Assembly: GCF_002285435.1 (NCBI RefSeq)
Contig: NZ_NSBT01000007.1
Coordinates: 2,501-66,500 of the forward strand
Origin: Actibacterium ureilyticum
GTDB taxonomy: Bacteria > Pseudomonadota > Alphaproteobacteria > Rhodobacterales > Rhodobacteraceae
Direction of reading: 5' to 3'
DNA length: 64,000 bases
Shown: positions 1 to 10,005 of the stretch, in pieces
Numbering within the stretch: the stretch's first letter is position 1
How the letters are laid out: each line of letters starts with the position of its first letter
Program-made: the position numbers and the translations under genes
The notes under the pieces: model-generated
Databases searched by the model: none
Told to the model about the DNA's origin: nothing
Seen by the model: the letters and a program-made list of their open reading frames with translations, nothing else

Positions 1-189
1 TGGAACCGCGTATCCCTTCCGAAACGACGATGTTGTCCAAGTCAAGTACACTAACCTGATGTGATCGGAAGATCGCATCATGTCCGCCTTCACGAACCAG
101 GAAGGCGGGCGGGAAAATGTATGACTTCTGATCCGGAGCGCCGTTCGATCGGCACGAAGTTTGGCCCTGCCAAGAGCCTTGCTTTTTCT
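1..189 (+). other. 3' part of the 16S-23S rRNA internal transcribed spacer
   Basis: This stretch lies directly upstream of the 23S gene and has no plausible protein gene. It contains a GC-rich inverted segment around 90-115 (gtccgcctt and aaggcgggc), the kind of structure found in rRNA precursor processing stems. No tRNA-Ile or tRNA-Ala is visible in this part; if the operon has them, they lie before the window, as does the 16S gene. Confidence 0.75.
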
Positions 190-3028
<2,839 letters not shown>

Positions 3029-3104
3029 AGTAATAGCAAGGCTAATACTGGTCAGAAGCATACACAAAACACACATGTACTTGACTTGACTTGGTTTTTT
3101 CCTC

Positions 3105-3223
3105 GGTTTGGTGGTCACAGCGCCAGAGAAACACCCGATCCCATCCCGAACTCGGCCGTTAAGCTCGGTTGCGCCGATGGTACTGCGTCTCAAGACGTGG
3201 GAGAGTAGGTCACCGCCAAACCT
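3105..3223 (+). rRNA. rrf: 5S ribosomal RNA
   Basis: The 5S rRNA follows 23S by about 76 bases. It has the conserved core cccgatcccatcccgaactcg and the terminal tract gggagagtaggtcaccgccaaacc. The first bases (ggtttggtgg) pair with the last (ccgccaaacc), which sets the ends. Order and spacing are those of an ordinary 16S-23S-5S operon. Confidence 0.95.
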
Positions 3224-3268
3224 AGAAAAAAACCAATAATCTCTCTAAACGACAAAAATCGACAGTGA

Positions 3269-3345
<77 letters not shown>

Positions 3346-3390
3346 GTCGATAAAAAATGCCAGAAAAAATAGAAATCATGACCTCAGCCA

Positions 3391-4209
3391 TCAGTCGATG
3401 GCGCTGCGACGGTCTTGTCTTGCAAGGTCATGGGCAATGGCGCGGGCGCTTTTGCGATTCTCCTGATAAAGACTGAATGCCACCGCAAGGCTGCGTATCT
3501 GAAACAGGATCAGCACGATCAGCGCCAGCCCGGCAAGCTGATCCTTGGCCGCCAGCATGTCACTGACCAGAAAAACCAGCCCAATCATTGTCAGGATGAA
3601 CAGCAGCCCGAGCAGGGCATCGAAAACCACAAAGCGCAGATAGTCGCGCCGATATGTCTCTAGCCGCCCGCATTTCACGGCGTTTGCTGCATCGTGATGA
3701 TCGAGAAGGCTGTTGCGCGCCTGGCGGACCCGTCCGATCATCCGGCCGCGCCAACGCGTGTAGCCTAGCAGCGGTAAAAGCGCGAGCAGAACGCCGCCAG
3801 ATAGCGTCAGAAATGCCATCGGGTCGAGCCGATGTAGCTGTACCAGATAAATGGCGCAGGCCACCGTCTGACCGGGGGCGAACACGTAAAAGACAATGAC
3901 ACCGACCGCGATCGACACGTCATTATTGGCACGCGATGCGGGGATCTGCGGCAGCTGCAACAGCTGTTGACGCAGCTTGATATCGGTCTTGGCGCAGGCG
4001 TAGTTGGACAGAAACCCGGTGAAGTATGTCACCAGAACGCCGGTCGCGAACAGCAGCGCAAAGGCCGAGGCGATGGCCGATCCCCCCTCGCCCCCGCGCA
4101 GGATCGACAGACCGAACAGGTTGATCCCGACCGCAGCCACCTGAAGCAGTCCGGCCACCGTGATTTCGCGCCAGACACCGCGGGTGATGCTTTCTGCGAA
4201 GGGCCTCAT
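3391..4209 (-). CDS. Multi-pass membrane protein resembling an ABC-exporter membrane domain without ATPase
   Basis: A 272-residue integral membrane protein. I see five or six hydrophobic segments at roughly residues 18-37, 43-67, 97-125, 131-149, 195-217 and 222-240. The second half, with a basic stretch (RWRGRMIGRVRQARN) after a membrane pair and a further pair near the C-terminus, resembles the membrane domain of ABC exporters. No Walker A, signature or Walker B motif is present, and no ATPase gene is adjacent. It reads the same way as the RiPP operon but lies 725 bases beyond the GNAT gene, separated by two plus-strand genes. A role in export of, or immunity to, the peptide is only an inference from position. 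It could equally be an unrelated membrane protein next to the rRNA operon. Confidence 0.6.
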   Translation of the reverse strand: MRPFAESITRGVWREITVAGLLQVAAVGINLFGLSILRGGEGGSAIASAFALLFATGVLVTYFTGFLSNYACAKTDIKLRQQLLQLPQIPASRANNDVSIAVGVIVFYVFAPGQTVACAIYLVQLHRLDPMAFLTLSGGVLLALLPLLGYTRWRGRMIGRVRQARNSLLDHHDAANAVKCGRLETYRRDYLRFVVFDALLGLLFILTMIGLVFLVSDMLAAKDQLAGLALIVLILFQIRSLAVAFSLYQENRKSARAIAHDLARQDRRSAID

Positions 4210-4398
4210 CTTGCAAATCCTTTCGATGGTGATTGGCGTCGGATCGGCGGGAAGCCGCTAGGGCCAACGGGGCAGAACGGCCAGTTCGTGCCAGTTCAAG
4301 GCGCTGCGGCATCGCGCACGTATGACCCGAAAAAGACGCGCTATGATCCCGCCTGAGTGGTGGGCGCCGGGCCCATCCGCATCCAAGGGGCCGACAAG

Positions 4399-4575
4399 AT
4401 GACAGTGCGCATTGCGATTGCATTCACGCTGACCACGCTTTGCCTGATCGGCCTGCTTGTGTGGTTTTCCGGGGCGCTGGTGGATGCGGTTCGTGCGCGG
4501 GCGGCGCATTCGGCGTCGTGCAACCTGGTGCCGCCGACCTCGGCCCAGATGCGTGACATCTGCCGGCGCGGCTAG
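4399..4575 (+). CDS. Small single-pass membrane protein, unknown function
   Basis: A predicted 58-residue protein. Residues 3-25 form one strongly hydrophobic segment (IAIAFTLTTLCLIGLLVWFSG), followed by a basic stretch and a short tail with two cysteines. I chose the ATG at 4399 over an upstream in-frame GTG at 4357 because the hydrophobic segment then starts at the N-terminus and an AGGGG-like ribosome site precedes it. The stop codon is followed at once by the ATG of the next gene (tagatg), which suggests translational coupling. I recognise no family. Confidence 0.5.
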   Translation: MTVRIAIAFTLTTLCLIGLLVWFSGALVDAVRARAAHSASCNLVPPTSAQMRDICRRG

Positions 4576-4962
4576 ATGCGCATCCACCCCGCCCGGGATC
4601 GAAAGATCATCGATAAACAGATCCTGCCATTCATGCGCGACATTGCCCTGCGGCGGTATCCCGACCTGGATTTCGATCCGCAGCGATCCCTGGCCTGGTT
4701 GCTGGGCTTTCATGCGCCAGACGAGACGCGCGCGCTGCACTGGTTTTCGCCCGACCTGTTGATCGCGCTGCGGTACGAGGCGTTCTCGGTCACCCGTGCG
4801 ACGCTGTGGCGGGCCATGGTATTTGCCGCGCCGGATGCCCCGGTCGAGGAGAGGCTGGCGACCGTCATGGAGGGCAAAGGCGGGTCGGCCTGCGTTTTGT
4901 CCGACCATCGGATCGCGGGGGATTTCCTGGGCCATCAATATCGGCTTTCCCCCGTCAGATAA
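4576..4962 (+). CDS. Hypothetical protein, 128 residues
   Basis: A predicted soluble protein with the ordinary amino-acid balance of a folded domain and no obvious motif. It starts at the base after the stop of the small membrane protein and probably forms a two-gene unit with it. Its last 28 bases overlap the 3' end of the minus-strand acetyltransferase, so the two units converge here. The opposite strand also has a long open frame, but that translation is rich in Arg, Gly and Pro and looks like an antisense shadow. I recognise no family. Confidence 0.5.
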   Translation: MRIHPARDRKIIDKQILPFMRDIALRRYPDLDFDPQRSLAWLLGFHAPDETRALHWFSPDLLIALRYEAFSVTRATLWRAMVFAAPDAPVEERLATVMEGKGGSACVLSDHRIAGDFLGHQYRLSPVR

Positions 4963-5405
4963 GTGCCCTGGACGGGTTGAAACCCCAGCGCGCGCAACAG
5001 ACGGTCCGACGAGTCCAGCCGCACGCCCGAGGATACGCCGAATTCGACCGCATCGACCTGATGGCGTTGCGCCCAGTCCAGAAAGGCACGGATCAGGCGC
5101 GGGCCGATCAGGCTGCCGGCATTCTGTGGGGGCACGAATGTGAAGATGTTGATCGCGCGCCGCCCGACCACCCATTCCAGATCGTCGATCTCGGCAGCCA
5201 TGATCCCGGACACGTCCCCCTTTGGATTTCGCGCGATCAGGCCCAGCCGGGGCTTGTCCCGATCCAAGATCACCCGCCGGGCCAGCCGGTCGACGCTTTG
5301 CGCATCCAGCCCGAAATGCCGCCAGTCGGATTCCTGCAACATCGCCTGTGCGGCGCGGATGATGTCCGGGATATCGCCGGTGTCGATGGGGCGAAGCGCG
5401 GTCAT
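4935..5405 (-). CDS. GNAT-family N-acetyltransferase
   Basis: A 156-residue protein that would transfer an acyl group, usually acetyl from acetyl-CoA, to an amine. The opening TALRPIDTGDIPDIIRAAQ is a typical GNAT start, and the middle has the strand pattern LGLIARNPKGDVSGIMAAEI. The CoA-binding R/Q-x-x-G-x-G/A loop is represented only by a weak version, PQNAGSLIGPRLIRAFLD, so the cofactor site may be atypical. The C-terminal half ends with DRLLRALGFQPVQGTYL, like the end of the fold. The ATG at 5405 overlaps the stop of the preceding gene (ATGA), so it is probably the last gene of the RiPP operon. N-acetylation of the peptide or of an amine building block is possible. Confidence 0.7.
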   Translation of the reverse strand: MTALRPIDTGDIPDIIRAAQAMLQESDWRHFGLDAQSVDRLARRVILDRDKPRLGLIARNPKGDVSGIMAAEIDDLEWVVGRRAINIFTFVPPQNAGSLIGPRLIRAFLDWAQRHQVDAVEFGVSSGVRLDSSDRLLRALGFQPVQGTYLTGESRY

Positions 5406-6301
5406 GCGTCGCACCAAAGCGTGCCGTCCCTGTCGACGCGGCGGGGTATCACCGGATGAGGGGCCGCCGCGGGCCATCGGATCGGGCCAAGGGGGGCGTC
5501 ATCGGGCAGGGAATCCATCGCGGCGGACAGGGCGCGCGACGTTTCGGATTGATGGCGGGTCAGAACGCCGATCTGGCCATCTGGGGTCAGGATCGCACGC
5601 TTTTCCGCATGGGACAGCGCCAGGCCACGCCCCCCCGACGACAGATGCGTCGGCGACACGGTCCAACCGGCGATTTCCAGCAGCACCGCCAGGCAGAACC
5701 CGCCATGTGGGCTGCATGACATCTTCGTCCAGGTGAAATCCCCCGTGTCGTACCATTGGGGGAACTCTGGCCGGGGTCGCGGCGGCAGCGGATAGACGGG
5801 CCGCGCGGTACAGATCCCATCGCGACAAATCGCGTGAAGCGTCAGGCTTTCGGCGGCCAGACGCAGCGGAACGAGCGCGCGCGCGCCGTCTAACGGGGGA
5901 ATGTCGCGCCCCGCCGCGCCAAGATGCACCACAAGCCGCTCCTGTCCCCCACGCGGACTGGTGTCCAGAATGGCGCTTGCCAGCGGGTCGGGCGGGCCGA
6001 TGCAATGGGCACTGCCGACGGGGGTCTCCCAGACAAAGGCGCCCATCCATAAAGCCCATTCGAAATTGACCGGATCGTGATCGCCATAGGCGGCATGGGG
6101 GCGGGCCAGGTCGTAATGACGATGCAGGTTCTGGCGGGTTTCGTTCCCCCCGCAGCGGGCAAAATCGCGCACCAGGGCTATCAACCCGTCCGGAAGCGGG
6201 CGCTTCATCCGATGTTCGATCTGCGCGATCCGGTCATGGCGCAGCGCGGTCTCGTACGCCGCATTATCCGCTGTGACCGGGGGGCTGTGCAAACGCGACA
6301 T
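5402..6301 (-). CDS. Unknown 299-residue protein in the RiPP operon
   Basis: I do not recognise a family. The protein appears soluble, with no signal peptide or membrane segment. Features that may matter are a His-rich stretch (NLHRHYDLARPHAAYGDHD, about residues 59-77), a Trp-rich stretch (FEWALWMGAFVWETP) and a central SCSPHGGFC with two close cysteines. The ATG at 6301 lies 4 bases beyond the stop of the glutamine-synthetase-like gene, and the stop overlaps the GNAT start, so it is translated as part of the operon. It could be a new tailoring enzyme, a peptidase or an immunity factor; the sequence does not decide. Confidence 0.7.
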   Translation of the reverse strand: MSRLHSPPVTADNAAYETALRHDRIAQIEHRMKRPLPDGLIALVRDFARCGGNETRQNLHRHYDLARPHAAYGDHDPVNFEWALWMGAFVWETPVGSAHCIGPPDPLASAILDTSPRGGQERLVVHLGAAGRDIPPLDGARALVPLRLAAESLTLHAICRDGICTARPVYPLPPRPRPEFPQWYDTGDFTWTKMSCSPHGGFCLAVLLEIAGWTVSPTHLSSGGRGLALSHAEKRAILTPDGQIGVLTRHQSETSRALSAAMDSLPDDAPLGPIRWPAAAPHPVIPRRVDRDGTLWCDA

Positions 6302-6305
6302 TGGC

Positions 6306-7571
6306 CTAACACCCCAGATGCAGTTGCATTTCCGCGATCGACGGCGCCATGGCCAGCGCGTCCAGCTCGCGCTGGCGAAAGCCATGATAAGCAGGCGCAT
6401 AGCGCGGATGCGCGCCCGCCGCGTCAAGCACCGGCTCAAGACAACGCATCGCCTGGTCCAGAAGCGGCCGCATCGCCAGAACCGGCGCGTGATCGGGGGC
6501 TGGCATCGGCTCGGGCGGGTGCAGAAACATGCATCCAAGAACAGCCGTCATCATCGCATAGGGATCGCCCGAGGCATCGGGAAAGCGCAGCTCGACCCGC
6601 CCGTCGCGGCCGGTATCGGGCGCGATCAGCCGCACCAGACCCCGGCGGCTGCCATAGCCCGCAACGCCGCCGCCCGGACCCGGCGCGTTGTGCATCATCC
6701 ACAACCGGCGCAGCCCCGAGGGCGAGGGGGTCGCGAACGCGGCCAGGCAGGGTATGGCGGCCGTCAGCCTGCGAACCGCCTGCCGCCCCGCATCGGTGCG
6801 CCCGGTCGTGGCAAACAGCATGTCCTTGCCATTCTGCCGCGCCGACAGATGCAGATGCAGGCCGCTGCCCGGACACCAGGACAGGGGCAGCGGCATGAAG
6901 CTTGCCGTCATTCCACCCAGATCGGCCAGCTCATGCGTCACCAGTTTCAGGACCGACAGCGCGTCGCAGGCCGCCACCGGCGTAGCGGGGGCCAGGGCGA
7001 ATTCCTGCTGGCCCGGCCCGGCTTCGTGGTCGTGATGCACGACGTTGACCCCCAGCGCCGACAGGCGCTGCGCGATACGGCGGCGCAGACCGCGATGCCG
7101 GTCGAAGGGGGGCGGCCGGAACTGCATCCGGGGGTATCCGATCCGATAGGGTGACGCGGCGCGCGGATGCTGATCGACCATGTCGGCGCTTTCCAGGGTG
7201 ATTTCGCTGTGGCTCAGCCCCGCCACGATCCGGGCGGTGTCGAACAGGTAAAACTCGGCCTCGAAGCCTGCGCGGATCTCGATCCCATGCGCCGCCAGGC
7301 GTTGCACTGTCCGTTCCAGCATGGCCCGGCTGTCGAACCAGGCCGGCGCGCCCCCCCGGCGCTGCGCGATCCAGCCGAACGCATAGTCGCCCGCGGCCCC
7401 GAAACATGCGGTGTCGTCCGGTTCGAAACAAAGATCGCTATGGCTGGGCGCACACCATTCGGGCAGGACAGAGCCGGAAAAGCCGCGCCCGTCCTTGACC
7501 GGCAACGTACAGACGCGGCCCGCCATATCGGTGAAGACAAAGGCGGGCTCTGCCGCGTCATCCGCCGTCAT
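6306..7571 (-). CDS. Glutamine-synthetase-like ligase in the RiPP operon
   Basis: A 421-residue member of the glutamine synthetase fold, which joins an amine to a carboxylate with ATP. Recognisable parts are GFEAEFYLFD (about 102-111, the first metal-binding Glu), HHDHEAGPGQQEF (179-191, matching the GS HHExxxGQ-E segment), GSGLHLHLS (235-243, matching the GSGMHxH loop) and RVELRFPDASGDPY (325-338). It is slightly shorter than housekeeping GlnA (about 470) and the N-terminal beta-grasp part is reduced. That fits the divergent gamma-glutamyl-amide or polyamine ligase branch better than ammonia-fixing GlnA. The ATG at 7571 overlaps the preceding gene by 14 bases. In this context the carboxylate could be an Asp side chain or the C-terminus of the peptide. 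That is inference. Confidence 0.85.
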   Translation of the reverse strand: MTADDAAEPAFVFTDMAGRVCTLPVKDGRGFSGSVLPEWCAPSHSDLCFEPDDTACFGAAGDYAFGWIAQRRGGAPAWFDSRAMLERTVQRLAAHGIEIRAGFEAEFYLFDTARIVAGLSHSEITLESADMVDQHPRAASPYRIGYPRMQFRPPPFDRHRGLRRRIAQRLSALGVNVVHHDHEAGPGQQEFALAPATPVAACDALSVLKLVTHELADLGGMTASFMPLPLSWCPGSGLHLHLSARQNGKDMLFATTGRTDAGRQAVRRLTAAIPCLAAFATPSPSGLRRLWMMHNAPGPGGGVAGYGSRRGLVRLIAPDTGRDGRVELRFPDASGDPYAMMTAVLGCMFLHPPEPMPAPDHAPVLAMRPLLDQAMRCLEPVLDAAGAHPRYAPAYHGFRQRELDALAMAPSIAEMQLHLGC

Positions 7572-8004
7572 TTTCGCGGCTTTCGGGGCGCAGGACCACG
7601 CGAAAGGGACGCTCGGCATCCTGGGTATAGAACAGGCCGAACAGCGTATCGTCCTGATCGGGTTCCAGCACGATCATGTTGTGCTCGCCCATCCAGATCA
7701 CCAGCTCTCCGCCCACCTCGCGGCAGGGGGTGACGGTTTCGCCTGCATCCGCGACCAGCGCGTTCTGCCCCCACGAGACATAGGCGCGGCAGTCCGTCTG
7801 ATCGGCGCTTTGCAGGGCGAAGACAACGTCCAGCGTCCCCTCCCACTTGCCTTGCCACAGGCCCGCAAACGCCGCGAACCGGGGGGCGACCTGGGCCGCG
7901 ACCGTTCCGGGGCGCGGGGCGGGGGCCAGGGTGTCGGCGCCTTGATCGGACCCCGCCATGGCCGCGGTCGCGCAGCCCAGCCCGATGATCGCCAGCCACC
8001 TCAT
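7558..8004 (-). CDS. Small exported protein, unknown function
   Basis: A 148-residue protein with an N-terminal signal sequence: MRWLAIIGLGCATAAMAGSD has a basic n-region, a hydrophobic core and a likely AMA cleavage site near residue 16. No lipobox is clear, although a cysteine occurs at residue 11 inside the hydrophobic core. The mature part reads as a beta-rich domain with WQGKWEGTLDVVFAL and GELVIWMGEHNMIVLEP. I recognise no family. I chose the ATG at 8004 because it overlaps the methyltransferase stop (ATGA) and gives a proper signal peptide. In a RiPP operon, an exported protein could be an immunity or peptide-binding factor. Confidence 0.65.
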   Translation of the reverse strand: MRWLAIIGLGCATAAMAGSDQGADTLAPAPRPGTVAAQVAPRFAAFAGLWQGKWEGTLDVVFALQSADQTDCRAYVSWGQNALVADAGETVTPCREVGGELVIWMGEHNMIVLEPDQDDTLFGLFYTQDAERPFRVVLRPESRENDGG

Positions 8005-9143
8005 GCCGCGTCCGCCGTGGCCACAAGCGACAGCGCGTTGCCGTCGGCTGTGGGTGGGCCGGGCCGGATATGCAGATCGGTCGGCGCAGGGCGCAGCACC
8101 GCCACCCAACGCGCGACAAGGCGGTCGAGCTCTTCGGTCGCCCGGTCGGGGCTTCCGTGTACGAATACCCCGTCGCGATCCGTTATGGTCAGCGCGCCCT
8201 GGGAATAGGTCGTGCCAAAGGCCCAGCCGGGCGCGGATTTACCGGTTTTCGGATCGGGCCGGCGCGACAGGAAGCCCTGCGGCTCGGTCGCGGCCACGAA
8301 TGACCGCAGGCCAAAGGCGCGATCGCCCAGCCGGTCGAACCGCGCGCTCAGCTCTGCGCTGCGGGTGCCGGGATGCGCCAGCCCGGTCGCCGCCGACCAG
8401 TCTGGCAGAAGGGCCGATACCCCGAACGCTCCGGTTGCCGGGACGAACAGCGATGGCAGCTGCGCGATGACGTGGCCCGTACGGTCCATCAGCAGCGCCG
8501 CATTCACCGCATGGGCGATGGTCACCGGCAGCAACAGCACACCGTCGGGCTTCAGCGCGCGCAGCATCGCCAGCGGCACCCGGTCGAACGCCGCCGTGGC
8601 CACGATCCTGTCCTGTGGCGGCAGGCCGGGCAGCGCATCGTTGAAATCGCCCGCGAGCAGGGTCAAGTTCGCCGGGCCGATGCGGGCGGCGCGGGCGCTT
8701 GCGGCGCGTGCGACCTCGGGCAGGATCTCGATCCCCGTGACATGGCCGTCCGGCCCGACGCGGCGCGCGATCATCGCGGCCATCCAGCCGCATCCCGATC
8801 CGACCTCGACGATCTGTTCGCCGGGTTGCGGATCCAGAAGTGCGATGAATTTCAACACGATGGACGGGGCCGAGATCGTCGATGCGGGCAGGCCGACAGC
8901 GTCATAGGACAGCACAAGCGGGGCATCGGACAGAACCTCGTCCATGTGCCGGGCGCTGCCGTCGAAGGATTTGAATGCGGTCTCGCCCAGCACGGCATAG
9001 CGATCGGCGTAAAGCGTGCGCGGCACCTGGTCGAGCAGCGCCAGAATGTCGTCCCGTCCGGCCAGGTCGGGATATTGCCGGACCACCTGCGCCCGCAGCG
9101 CATCAAGCCGCCCGGTCGTGCCGGTCATCGTGGCGCCGCCCAT
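8001..9143 (-). CDS. PCMT-like (protein-L-isoaspartate-type) O-methyltransferase with C-terminal extension
   Basis: A 380-residue SAM-dependent methyltransferase. Residues about 88-200 match the PCMT core: TISAPSIVLKFIALL, then SAM motif I VEVGSGCGWMAA (112-123), the acidic residue after strand 2 in GIEILPEV, and the motif region ANLTLLAGDFNDALPG. Ordinary PCMT repair enzymes are about 210 residues. This one carries about 160 extra residues at the C-terminus, like the PCMT homologues of lanthipeptide, graspetide and imiditide clusters, which methylate a peptide Asp so that it closes to aspartimide. The precursor core has three Asp residues. GTG at 9146, ATG at 9143 and ATG at 9128 are all possible starts; I chose 9143 because it overlaps the SagB stop (ATGA-type coupling). 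Confidence 0.85.
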   Translation of the reverse strand: MGGATMTGTTGRLDALRAQVVRQYPDLAGRDDILALLDQVPRTLYADRYAVLGETAFKSFDGSARHMDEVLSDAPLVLSYDAVGLPASTISAPSIVLKFIALLDPQPGEQIVEVGSGCGWMAAMIARRVGPDGHVTGIEILPEVARAASARAARIGPANLTLLAGDFNDALPGLPPQDRIVATAAFDRVPLAMLRALKPDGVLLLPVTIAHAVNAALLMDRTGHVIAQLPSLFVPATGAFGVSALLPDWSAATGLAHPGTRSAELSARFDRLGDRAFGLRSFVAATEPQGFLSRRPDPKTGKSAPGWAFGTTYSQGALTITDRDGVFVHGSPDRATEELDRLVARWVAVLRPAPTDLHIRPGPPTADGNALSLVATADAA

Positions 9144-9988
9144 CACGCGGCCCCGTCCGTTTGCGGCGCGCCAAGCAGGATGCAGCCGATTGCGGTTTCA
9201 TCGACGCCGTCGACATCCAGCAGCGCGTTGACCGCATCGTCGACATACCCGCCCCAGCACAGGCTGGCCAGATCCGCGCGCGTCGCGGCGTCCAGCACGC
9301 ATTGGGCCGCGCATCCGGCCTCGGTCAGGGCGAAGCGATAGCCCCTCGCGCCGTATTTCGCCGTGCTGCGCTGATGCAGGACCGTCTGGAACAGGACGGC
9401 TGCGGGTTGGCCCAGCCGCTCTGCCGTGGTGGCAAGCGCGCCGTACAGAAGATCACCGGAAATGCCGCCATTGACCAACACAAGCCGCCCGTTCTTCGGA
9501 TCGACATACCAGACGTCGAAGGCACCGGTATCGGGGTCGGGCAGGACCGCATAATGTTCCACCGGAAACAGCCCGCCTGCCGACGGGTAGCGACCCAGCG
9601 CATAGACGACATCCTGCCACGTGCCGGCGGTGCGGTGCCGGTCCCGGCGCAGCGCATGGGCCAGGGTTTGTTCGACCGCCTGCCGGTGCGCGTCCGAATG
9701 GGGTGGAAAGAAACGCGCGGATTCGCGCGGCGCGGTATTGCTGTGAACCTCGGGCAGGGGGCGCGATGGCGCGTCGAGATAGACCTTGTACCCATGCGCC
9801 CCGGCGCGGACGGCGGCCTCGCTTCGCAGATGCGGGATGATCCGGTAGCGGTGGGCACGGATGTTGGATGGCCGCAGCTTGGTGTTTTCGGCAAACAACT
9901 CGACCAGGTCGAACCCGTCGCGTTCCATTCCCGCGATCCGGATGGTCGGTGTGACACTGGACAGGGGCAGGCGTTCGATCATCGGCAT
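9143..9988 (-). CDS. SagB-type nitroreductase-fold dehydrogenase (azoline oxidase)
   Basis: A 281-residue FMN-dependent oxidase of the SagB/McbC family, which turns thiazoline or oxazoline rings into thiazole or oxazole. The diagnostic segment YALGRYPSAGGLFPVEHY lies near residues 128-145 and KYGARGYRFALTEAGCAAQ near 211-229; both are hallmarks of SagB-type dehydrogenases, and the latter contains the conserved Lys and Tyr. The length is normal for a stand-alone SagB. It lies 17 bases after the YcaO gene and overlaps the methyltransferase start. Its presence predicts that at least some rings are aromatised. Confidence 0.9.
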   Translation of the reverse strand: MPMIERLPLSSVTPTIRIAGMERDGFDLVELFAENTKLRPSNIRAHRYRIIPHLRSEAAVRAGAHGYKVYLDAPSRPLPEVHSNTAPRESARFFPPHSDAHRQAVEQTLAHALRRDRHRTAGTWQDVVYALGRYPSAGGLFPVEHYAVLPDPDTGAFDVWYVDPKNGRLVLVNGGISGDLLYGALATTAERLGQPAAVLFQTVLHQRSTAKYGARGYRFALTEAGCAAQCVLDAATRADLASLCWGGYVDDAVNALLDVDGVDETAIGCILLGAPQTDGAA

Positions 9989-10005
9989 GGCGGGGCCTTT
10001 GCGGT

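Noticed and set aside
4258-5175. Minus-strand open frame between the membrane protein and the GNAT gene
   Set aside because: The composition is shadow-like, while the plus-strand frames have a membrane segment and ordinary protein composition.
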